Shown here: piece after piece, positions 1 to 9,000 of the stretch
Layout: each line of letters starts with the position of its first letter
Position numbering within the stretch: position 1 is the stretch's first letter
Assembly (NCBI GenBank): GCA_028278125.1
Contig: JANQEY010000060.1
Coordinates: 1 to 10,986 of the forward strand
Direction of reading: 5' to 3'
DNA length: 10,986 nt
Source: a bacterium
GTDB lineage: Bacteria > Electryoneota > Electryoneia > Electryoneales > Electryoneaceae
The notes under the pieces: model-generated
Seen by the model: only the letters and a program-made list of their open reading frames with translations
What the model was told of the DNA's origin: nothing
Database searches by the model: none
Program-made: the position numbers and the translations under genes

Positions 1-72
1 AAGATTAACACATTGAATGACCATGCTTTTATTTCGATTTTGAAGTTTAATTTTAATAAAATCTGACACTGT

Positions 73-100
73 CTGTAAAGTCAAATCTAGACTTTTACAG
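73..100. repeat. Imperfect palindrome; left partner of a 22-bp inverted repeat
   Basis: Arms CTGTAAAGTC (73-82) and GACTTTTACAG (90-100) pair with one bulged base around a 7-base loop, AAATCTA. Positions 74-95 recur perfectly in reverse complement at 2784-2805, on the far side of the CHAT gene. The match includes the asymmetric loop, so it is a shared repeat and not just two similar hairpins. It could be a REP-like unit, a factor-independent terminator of an upstream gene, or the end of an inserted segment. The palindrome and the match are seen directly; the role is not known. Confidence 0.6.
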
Positions 101-159
101 ATAAATTTATAGAATGGATAAAGGATAGTTTTTCCAACAGCAAGCGGACGGTTTTTTTC

Positions 160-188
160 TTGTCTTCAATTCAGAATTTCAATAAACT
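160..188 (+). promoter_or_regulatory. Candidate sigma-70 promoter for the CHAT lipoprotein gene
   Basis: TTGTCT (160-165) and TAAACT (183-188) are separated by 17 bases. Each matches the -35 and -10 consensus at four of six positions. Transcription would start near 195, about 20 bases before the ATG at 216, leaving a short leader that holds the ribosome binding site AAAGGAG (202-208). The match is moderate and the region is AT-rich, so a chance match is possible. Confidence 0.33.
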
Positions 189-215
189 CACTAAATTAGT
201 TAAAGGAGAATATCC

Positions 216-2531
216 ATGAGAACCGTTTCGCTGCTCATCGTCCTTGCTTCAATCTTCCAGCTTACTGGTTGCGCTACCGCACTTGTTCCAAAGCGTGTTT
301 ATCTCGAATCCACAGCACGCTACGGTGAACTTGTCAAGCTACAAGAGGCTCAACTCGCCAAATCGGAAAAAGCCTCAGCAGCAGATTTGTACAACCTCTG
401 CTACGCCTACTCAAAGGTTAAGGATTACGCAAAGCTTTTTGATTGCACCGACAAGCTTGAAAAGCAAATCAAGGCTGGTGATACCAAAATTACCTTATAT
501 ACCAGCATATTTGAGTCAGACGGATCCCCGACACCATACCTTTTACGGGCGGAGGCATACATCGAACTTTCGCAGTATGGCAAAGCTATTTCGCAAGCCA
601 CCGAAGGCTACCGCCTTTCTAAACGAGTTGCCAATACCTTTTTTGGAAACGAGATTCAGCATCACATGATCAATAGTCTTGGATTACTTGCTTTGGCTTA
701 TACGTTTGCTGGAGATATTCCAAAGGCAAGAGAAAATTTGAAGACTTTGGAGAACTTATCGCTCCCCTTTGCTGGAAGCGCCGTAACTGAACCGACGAAA
801 AATCGTGCGATTGGGCGCGTATATATGGCTTTGGGAGAGTTCGGCAAAGCACTTGAAATAATGAGTACAAGCGATGGCGGTTTCGCTCGAGCGATTGGCA
901 GCACGATCGTTGGTGGCGGTGAAAATGTGTTTACTACTTTGGAACTCCCCAATACCTATATGAGGGCCAAGTGCCTCTTGGAAACAGGAGACATAAGCAA
1001 AGCCAAAGAGGAATACGACAACCTTCTTAATAACGAGCACTCGCAGGATGTTGGCGAGATTTACTGGATGCTTCTATTTGACCGTGGCCACATTGCTGAG
1101 AAGGAAGGCATCTTCAAAGAAGCAGTCGGTTATTACCGCCAGGCAGTTGATGTGATTGAGCAGCAGCGCGCAACCATTAACACTGAAGCCAGCAAGATCG
1201 GTTTCGTCGGCGACAAACAGGCCGTGTATCGGCACATAATTGCTGCGCTGTATGCCGACCGGCAATACGCGGCGGCCTTCGAATATGTTGAGCGATCCAA
1301 AGCCCGAGCGCTTGTAGACATGCTCGCGGCAAAGCAAGACTTTGCCATAACTAGCGATGACCCGGCAAAGGTCAGGAAGCTGCTGGCGATGGTTAGCCAA
1401 GCCGAAAGAGATGCGCTGATGCAAGGCACCTCTACAGGAAACTCCCAAACCCGTGGCCTTGTCCTTGAGACTCGTCAACAACTTAATGCTGAATTGCCTG
1501 AACTGGCTTCGTTAGTCAACGTTTCCACTCTGACGGTCTCAGAAATTCAAGCACTGATACCCCAGGATGAAGCACTGATCGAGTATTATTACAACGCTCC
1601 TTACCTCATTGTCTTTGTCCTTACCGCCAAAGGATTGAATGCCGTCCGGCTTGACAGCAGAGGCCTGCTGGACAACGTTCGCCGATACCGAAAACTACTC
1701 GAAAGTACCCACTCTTCAGATTACTTGGCCCTGTCTATGCAGTTATACAATCAACTGGTGCGTCCCTTCCCTAATCAAATAAATGTCAAGAAACTCATCG
1801 TAGTTGCTCACGGACCTTTGCACTATCTGCCATTCAATGCGCTACACGACGGGCAAGACTACCTGATCGAACTTTATAGCCTGAGGATGTTGCCCAGTGC
1901 AAGTGTTCTAAAATATTTGCGTGCCAAATCCACGACAAAGCAAGGGAATATCCTCGCTTTCGGCAATCCTGATCTGGGCAGTCCCGAATTTGATCTCCCC
2001 AACGCACAAACCGAAGCCATAGCTATCACGAAAAACTGTCCACAATCCAGAGTGTTGCTGCGTAAAGACGCCAATGAAGCGGCCTTGCGTCAATATGGCG
2101 GTGCGTTCCGCCACCTACATTTTGCTACCCACGGTGAATTCAATGCCGATGCTCCGCTCAAGTCAGCCCTGCTACTGGCCAGGGATGCTCAGAACGATGG
2201 CCGGTTGACTGTGGATAAACTTTACTCGCTTAAGCTGAATGCAGATCTGGTCACTCTCAGTGCCTGCGAAACGGGGTTGGGAAATATCTCCAACGGCGAC
2301 GATGTGGTGGGGCTGACCCGCGGCTTTCTCTATGCCGGTAGCCGCACTATCGTTTCAAGCCTATGGCAGGTGGATGACTTGGCGACCTCATATCTGATGA
2401 CCCGCTTTTATGACAATCTCAATGTCGTAGACAAGCGCGAAGCTTTGAGACGTGCTCAAAGAGAGACTCTGAAGAAGTTTTCTCATCCGTTCTATTGGGC
2501 TGCATTTCAAATTACAGGGAATGGCAAGTAG
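216..2531 (+). CDS. TPR-CHAT lipoprotein (caspase-like protease domain)
   Basis: Predicted envelope-anchored protein of 771 residues with a CHAT domain, a clan CD cysteine-protease fold related to caspases and separase. Residues 1-19 form a lipoprotein signal peptide with lipobox LTGC, so Cys19 would be lipidated; Ala at +2 suggests the outer membrane. Residues about 55-362 hold five to seven TPR-like helix pairs, for example around 105-135, 152-180, 245-270 and 280-318. The CHAT domain spans about 480-770. Its putative catalytic dyad is His639 in HFATHG and Cys684 in LSACETG, and the family-typical GDDVVGLTRGFLYAG (694-708), SSLWQVDD and HPFYWAAF segments are all present, so it looks active. 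The start is supported by AAAGGAG at 202-208, eight bases before the ATG. It is convergent with the giant exoprotein gene. Family assignment is firm; the substrate is unknown and peptidase activity is inferred from motifs. Confidence 0.93.
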   Translation: MRTVSLLIVLASIFQLTGCATALVPKRVYLESTARYGELVKLQEAQLAKSEKASAADLYNLCYAYSKVKDYAKLFDCTDKLEKQIKAGDTKITLYTSIFESDGSPTPYLLRAEAYIELSQYGKAISQATEGYRLSKRVANTFFGNEIQHHMINSLGLLALAYTFAGDIPKARENLKTLENLSLPFAGSAVTEPTKNRAIGRVYMALGEFGKALEIMSTSDGGFARAIGSTIVGGGENVFTTLELPNTYMRAKCLLETGDISKAKEEYDNLLNNEHSQDVGEIYWMLLFDRGHIAEKEGIFKEAVGYYRQAVDVIEQQRATINTEASKIGFVGDKQAVYRHIIAALYADRQYAAAFEYVERSKARALVDMLAAKQDFAITSDDPAKVRKLLAMVSQAERDALMQGTSTGNSQTRGLVLETRQQLNAELPELASLVNVSTLTVSEIQALIPQDEALIEYYYNAPYLIVFVLTAKGLNAVRLDSRGLLDNVRRYRKLLESTHSSDYLALSMQLYNQLVRPFPNQINVKKLIVVAHGPLHYLPFNALHDGQDYLIELYSLRMLPSASVLKYLRAKSTTKQGNILAFGNPDLGSPEFDLPNAQTEAIAITKNCPQSRVLLRKDANEAALRQYGGAFRHLHFATHGEFNADAPLKSALLLARDAQNDGRLTVDKLYSLKLNADLVTLSACETGLGNISNGDDVVGLTRGFLYAGSRTIVSSLWQVDDLATSYLMTRFYDNLNVVDKREALRRAQRETLKKFSHPFYWAAFQITGNGK

Positions 2532-2783
2532 CATAGCATCCGTTATCGTCGTTATCGAGTCGCCACGGTAACTGAATAATATTACAGGGATAACATTGCA
2601 AAAACAGGCGCATATAAGCCCCAATGAAATGCATACTGCTTCACCCCGTGAATTTCACAGGGTAAACTTAATCGGGCAGTTTTACTATGAAAATTGGCTG
2701 ATTAAGAGAGACAAAGAATATTAACAAGGATAGACAGGATATGTTTTTTTGGCAAAGCCGTAAATCGCATTCGTTTATTTGTG
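2532..2783. other. Intergenic region downstream of the CHAT gene
   Basis: No credible gene is seen. A weak hairpin lies at 2643-2662, with arms ACCCCGTGAA and TTTCACAGGGT carrying one mismatch. It has no T run, so it is a poor terminator candidate for the CHAT transcript. The ten bases ATTACAGGGA at the end of the CHAT gene (2511-2520) recur at 2581-2590, possibly a small duplication remnant or chance. Confidence 0.5.
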
Positions 2784-2805
2784 AAAGTCTAGATTTGACT
2801 TTACA
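2784..2805. repeat. Right partner of the 22-bp inverted repeat flanking the CHAT gene
   Basis: These 22 bases are the exact reverse complement of 74-95. The pair brackets the CHAT lipoprotein gene with about 2.7 kb between the copies. The right copy ends two bases before the REP-like element at 2807. The internal palindrome is poorer here, with only AAAGTC/GACTTT pairing, so what is shared is the sequence and not just a hairpin shape. Confidence 0.7.
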
Positions 2806-2806
2806 T

Positions 2807-2932
2807 GTAATGAAATGAGACCAACCATCGTAGGGTGGGCTATGCCCACCAAATGAGTCAGCATACATTATGAATCAGTAGATGGTGGGCACAGCCCACC
2901 CTACATTTTGTTCTGGCCAACACGATTAAGAT
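2807..2932 (+). repeat. REP/MITE-like palindromic repeat, copy 1
   Basis: About 126 bases, nearly identical to 10069-10193 in the same orientation. The core is a doublet: GGTGGGC-TAT-GCCCACC (2834-2850) and GGTGGGC-ACA-GCCCACC (2884-2900) each form a 7-bp hairpin. The outer arms GTAGGGTGGGCT (2830-2841) and AGCCCACCCTAC (2893-2904) pair perfectly over 12 bp, so the element can fold as two small hairpins or one long stem. This is the layout of paired inverted REP units or a small non-autonomous element. I recall GTAGGGTGGGC palindromes as common in proteobacterial intergenic DNA; that is memory, not a search. No transposase is encoded. Confidence 0.85.
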
Positions 2933-2948
2933 TCTGAGGCAGAATCTT
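2928..2948. repeat. Short perfect hairpin next to REP-like copy 1
   Basis: AAGATTCTG (2928-2936) and CAGAATCTT (2940-2948) form a perfect 9-bp stem around AGG. The first bases overlap the end of the REP-like copy. It may be another repeat unit or a weak terminator; on the + strand only three T's follow the stem, so the terminator reading is weak. Confidence 0.5.
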
Positions 2949-2971
2949 TACAAAAGGGTTAATGAACAATC

Positions 2972-3016
2972 GAACGATCTGGGAGGAGGGCTTGCGCCCT
3001 CCTCCTGATGATCGTT
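2972..3016 (-). terminator. Likely terminator of the giant exoprotein gene
   Basis: Read on the minus strand, directly after the TAA stop (3017-3019), a 10-bp perfect GC-rich stem GGAGGAGGGC/GCCCTCCTCC closes on a GCAA tetraloop. An outer stem AACGATC/GATCGTT extends it. The downstream tract is only moderately T-rich (CGATTGTTCATT), so it is not a textbook intrinsic terminator, but stem strength and placement fit. The + strand can form the same hairpin, so it may also limit readthrough from the CHAT side. Confidence 0.65.
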
Positions 3017-6000
3017 TTAAGGACACACAGACCAAGTAACGGTATCCGCTGTTGCTGGTACGGTCGGCAATGATCCTTTAAAACTATCCAGATTGATACA
3101 ACTCATACCATTATCAGAAATAAACTCTTCAATCCTTCCTTCTTTCTGATCAAAATCAATTATCCAGATCGTTTGCGTACTTGTTGGACTGCCGATACGA
3201 ATTTCCAGATCATCCATGTCCACATCTCCGTCATCGTCCAGGTCGGTATTGGGATTGCCGCCATCCGGTGGTGCATCGTTTATACGGAAGTATATATCGC
3301 CAGGAACAATGGTTTTAAAATCGAGCATATCATCGGGACACGTACCAAACCATTCGCATCTGTCATTAATAATGTCTATACCATCCCCACTATCGATCAG
3401 GTAAGTGTCACCATCCCGTTCACCGTGCAGTATATCATCACCTGTTCCACCCGTGAGGGAATCCGCGCCATTGTCTCCGCTGATATAGTCATTACCACAC
3501 TTGCCATCAATGACGTCGTCCACGCCATATCCCAACAACACATCATCATCTACAGCAGGATCACTGCATGTATCATCATCGGTCATATCTGTTAACAATT
3601 TGATTTTCAAACAGCCCGGTGCAATTAACTCGGTAGCGCTTTCAAATTCAGGATCTGTTCGACTGTAATCCTCACAACTGCCATCCCACACAGCCGGATA
3701 AAAGTTGTATTTCGGGTTGCTGGATGGGTCTCCTGGATTATCCAGATCAGGTACTTCTTTGAATCGAATATCCATCTCAACGGCACCGGCAAACATGCCG
3801 AAATAACCCGGTATGTTGACAACGGCTTTTTCCGTTTCACTTCCCTGGACATTATCCCCTGCATAAACAATTAATTTATTGTTTTTGCGGGCGAACCACA
3901 CATGGTCCACCTGAACACCGGGCATCATCCATAGAACATCACGCGGTGTCGGGCATTCAACCGCGCAGGAGCCTACTGGATCACATTGTGAAACGCAGTC
4001 ATCCGGAGTGGTAAAATCGAAGTTATGAATCGTGAAATTGCCATAATTAGGTTTCACATGATAGATGTCTTTACCTGCTCCACCGTCCAGCACATCGTTA
4101 CCTTTTCCCGGGTTTAAGGTGTCTTTACCGGCATCTCCATACACCCAGTCATTGCCTCCGCCAGCCAGTAGAAGATCATCTCCTGCTTCACCGAAAAGGA
4201 CATCACTACCCGCACGGCCCCATAAGCGGTCGTTACCTTCACGGCCAAAAGACACATCAATGGTCGATGATGTACCGATCAGATCAGGATCTCTGGGAAT
4301 CAGTGGGGATTGATGTGGTGCCATATCATCCCCTTCCGTACCAACACACAGTAAGTTCGATTGTGATTTGTCTTCATTTTCACATGTAGCGGTTGCCGTA
4401 TCAATGGCCAGGCCGGTCAATTCAGAAACAGCTAAATAGACACCGTTTTCCAATGCCACTGATGCATGAGATCCATCGGCAAAGTCGATGCCTTTAAAAC
4501 TGTACATGCCATTCAACTGATCCAGTGCAAAAAACTTCGCTATGGTTATTGATCCTTCATAAATCATGTCGTCGTCCGCATCGATTTGAATCAGAAGATC
4601 GTAATAAGCGCCCTGTAAAATATCACCGGGAACTCTCTCAAAAGTTACCTCTTCCATGGAGATGCACGAACTGTCGTCAAGTAAGTCAGGACAATCAAAG
4701 CGGATAATATCACCGGAACCATCGTCATTCTGAACATCAACTATATCATGCCCGTCACCTGCGCCGTAAAGCACAATATCAATGCCGGCTGCATCAGCTT
4801 CTGCCGGCAGGTTCTCATCAGCCGGACTGCTGTGGGCAACATCGCTGGCATCGAATACGTCGGTACCATATGCGGTTTCAACAATATCTGTTATGCCGTC
4901 ATTATCGTCATCATCATCACAGATATCACCGTGACTGTCGCCGTCATTATTGGCTTGATCCGTATTAGCTTCTAGCGGACAGTTATCAGCACCATCCAAT
5001 ACAGTATCAAGATCTGTATCCGGTGATAAAGGATCCAGGCCCAATGCAACTTCTTCTCCATCCATGATTCCGTCATCATCGGTATCTGCCTTGTTAGGAT
5101 CCGTTCCATAGGTATTCACTTCATCACCATCTGATAGGTTATCATTATCACTGTCACTGTCCCCGGGATCTGTGCGGTATTGAAACTCATATATATTGGC
5201 AAGGCCGTCATTATCGGAATTATCCAATGAATCGTCCGTCCCAACACTTAAAACATAATACCGCTCCCAGCTGTCTGACATTCCGTCACTGTCCGTATCA
5301 TAAGCAGTACCCTCAACCCAGGCGCGAAGATGTTCTTCATAAAAACGATTAAGGGCATTCTTTTCAAAAACATAGTTGGTTTCTGGATTTTGATAAGGAG
5401 GATGCCCCAGAGTTCTAACAACATGCAGCTCAGAATTGGTTAATGAACCACAGTCAAATTGTTCAATAGGAAATCCAGCGTCATATTGTGAATCAAAGAT
5501 GATATTGCTATTGCCATTTGCAATATGCTCACAGAGCGATATGGCATCTTCCGGCGGTACTACAGCATCTCCGGAACCGTGAAGGAATAATATCGGCGGT
5601 GAGTAAGTCAAGTTGTAATCGTTTTTAAACGTATAGTAATCTATAAAATCATCACTAACGCTGATTGATCCAAAACAAGAACCTGTACCGCCCTGGCCGT
5701 TATCTTCACCACAGACATAACCGTCATGTAATTTATCAGGTACTTGAGAATCATCTCCCACCGCGAGTGTTTCACTGGGATCAACATTGCCGCCAATATT
5801 GTCTCCATACGTATCACCATCAACATCTCCGGCTGTTGGCAATTCTAATAAACGATCTTCAACCCAGGATGTATTCTGAAAATCAGACAAATGCTCGTGC
5901 CATTGCGTCATATCAGACACCCCTGCAAAGGGTATTACATTGGCAATCACTTCTCGGCCACGAGAACTGTTGGTGATTTCTGACCAATTCACATCTGATG

Positions 6001-9000
6001 AAACCGATGTTCTGTCCAGGCCATGGGAAGCCAGCAAATTAACCAAACCACCACCCGCAGAATTACCGAGAAGCGTTACTTTTGGAAAATCTGCAGGGGA
6101 AGAAGCATTTTGTACAGAATTCTGTAAATCTTTAATAGATAAAACAGCATGGTAAAAACCTTCCTGCACATCATCGGCAATCTCTTCCCATGTGACGCGA
6201 CCGATATCAACATTGCAGGCTTCGTCATGGGCATATAATGATGTATCAAGATCGTCATTATGGATGCCACGATAGCTAATATTGAAAATGGCGTATTCAT
6301 TATCCATCCAATACCGATTATTAGAAAACAATCCGATATCTGATCCACCAAAAGGCTCAGAAGAGACTGTTCCGCTTATCGCATTTTCTGCCATTCCAGT
6401 ACGATTAAATGTTATATATTTATTATCATTATATCCTCTTTTTAATGTGGATGTTTCACTAAAACTACCACCATAGATATAAATTAATACTTTTTCACCG
6501 GGCCAGCCCACTGGTGCCCAGACCTCAATAACCTGCTGGCATGTACTTTCAGATGGATTATCGCCTGTTGAATAGACATTCAAGACATCATCATCATAAA
6601 AGTATATTTCCCGATATTCATAACTGTAAGGCGTGCTATTATAATCCGTACAGTCTGAGACCACATTCCCGAAGTCATCAAAACAGAGGTCTGGATTGTC
6701 TGGTATTACAGAAGTGTAATTATCCAATAGATACTGCCAGCCATCCGGAAGTCCGTCACTATTTGAGTCGCTGCTGGTATAGTCATAGTTCTGATTAGCA
6801 TTCTCAAAAGTATCGCTTAGGCCATCTTTATCTGTATCTGTCGCGTAAGGCGATTCAAAGACAAACTCCACTTCAGAAATGGCAATCCATTGTGCACCTG
6901 TGTTGTAAGGATCATGTATGGTTTTATCGGTAATCAATATCCTTACGAAATTTTCCGTACTGGTAAACGGAATCCATGTTCCCCAGCTGCCTTCTTCTGC
7001 AACATAGTCTGTAACAGTTGCCAGCGTTGACCAGCCGCCGGTACCGGTTTCACTTCCCTGGATCAGAAAGTCCTTGGGGAAGCTGGTAACTGCACCGGGA
7101 TCTCTGCGTCTTAATTTTACGCCTTTAACGGTTTCAGAACCTACGATATTCTGCATATCAAATTTTACCCATGTGGCCCAGGATGATTGGTTCTCAACGC
7201 TTGGTACATTTCGCCAATAATTATCAATATCACCGGTTATACTATCAAAAGCGTTTATTGCGGGAAAGCCGCTTGCTGATGTTAAAGCGGAAACATAATC
7301 TGCATAAATACTTTTTCCAAAGACCTTTAACCGGTCTGCCAGGAGAGGATCTGAACCCAGTTCAAGGATTTCTTCGCCGTCTGTGAGGCCATCATTTTCA
7401 GAATCCGGATCAGTCGGGTTAGTTCCGTAAAGACTTAGTTCATCCCCATCATTCAAACCATCATGATCTGTATCCGGACCAGTCGGATAGGTGCCAAGTT
7501 CTTCTTCCTCAGCATCCGTCAGCCCATCCATATCATAATCAGCAGTCGGGTTGGTCGTGTAAGTGGTATTCGCAGCATCCATATCGTCTGCATCACAGGC
7601 GGTTCCGACACCATCTCCATCCATATCCATCTGCAAAGGGTTATACACATCAACTGAAGAAGGACCAGGGACATAACAATTATCACATGCATCTCCCACG
7701 CCATCATTATCAATATCACTTTGGTTGTCTTCCAGCACGCCGTTTTCTACTGTGGGACAATTATCCACGTTCCCGGGCAATATCTCCACATATGGTGGCG
7801 TTGCTAATGTTGTTACCGTAATATCATCAATGCCATCACTGTCAAAATCAGTTATACCACTGAGTTCTTTCATATACAGTGCTGCATATTTTTGAAGGGT
7901 GTCCCCGTTTTCATAGCGGAAATCAGGGAGCATGAGCAAACCTGATTTGTAACGCCAGAAAATATCATTATCATAGGGATCACTGCCATAGCCATCCGGC
8001 AGAAAGTGGTCAAAATAGTGAACTTCGATACCAGCGCTGCCCGGATCAGGCTGAGCATATACAGGTCCATTAGCGTTCATCCATTTATCAAACTGATCTA
8101 TCCATGCGACCTGGTCAATCATGGCGTTAACATGTTCCGGTTCCTTATAAATAGAGTGTTCTTGTGAACTAAATGAGTCCGCGGTAAACATTATGTTTAA
8201 CGGTTTGCAGTACGAAGGTGTCGGCAATGCACCGCAAAGGCCGTCACTCATCAGCGCGTTAAAAACATGGTTAAGAAAAGGATCTCGACCTTCTTCTCCC
8301 AAGAGATCAAAAAATTCTTCTATTGTGTATTCATAGTTTTCACTGTAATCGTATAAATCCGAGTTCCAAAATTCTATTGTGACAAGAAATGGAAGACCGG
8401 CCACATGTGCATTGGCAAACGCAGATACTATCTCTACTGTGTTATCAAATGCAATATCGCAATTAATATTGTATCTTACGCATTTTGTTTTATCACCTCC
8501 AGATCCTGGAGTAATATTGACTCCTACCTGGGCATTTGGGTTGATTTCCAGAATTCTTTCCGTTGTTTTGCCATAAGAGGCTGTCACCGCATTAAATTCA
8601 GGATGCCCGACGGAAGGTAACGTGGCAGCCCAGCCATCTATTTCCTCAACCAGCTGTACCAGGTCAGCATTAAAAAGCACGACCAAAAAGGCGTGCAAAT
8701 TGGCATTTGCTTCCCCCCAGCCATAGGTGCCGCCCCCCTGATCAATATAGGTGGGAGAGTATGTATTGTTATCCCAGAAATCCCAGGTTTTACCATTGTG
8801 AGTACCTGAAAAATAGGATCCATTATTTGGAACCGGATCATTTATCGGGGGCCTGGAATCATACGTTGGCATGCCGGGATAGGGAATAACCGGTGTAAAA
8901 GGGGAAATAATTTCCCGGAGTGCCGGAATCCATACATGCTCATATGCCCTGGCAATAAACTCATCTTGAAGTAGCACCTTCTGGGTGCTACTTCGATCAG

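Noticed and set aside
1..66. Open frame at the left edge ending in TGA (64-66), possibly the tail of an upstream gene
   Set aside because: Only 21 codons are visible and it is the sole open frame by a small margin. It would explain a hairpin at 73-100 as terminator, but the evidence is too thin to annotate.
216..2531. Link of the CHAT protein to a type III-E CRISPR (TPR-CHAT) system
   Set aside because: No Cas gene or CRISPR array is in the window, and the lipobox places the protein outside the cytoplasm.
3173..3595. 140-codon frame on the + strand opposite the giant gene, and similar antisense frames along it
   Set aside because: These are shadows of Asp-rich codons (GAT/GAC read in reverse give ATC/GTC), producing Ile/Val-rich nonsense. 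No start signals or domains are seen.
4856..5299. Asp-codon repeats (runs of GAT/GTC triplets) as a tandem DNA repeat
   Set aside because: The repetition comes from TSP3 protein repeats; DNA units are diverged and not true tandem copies.
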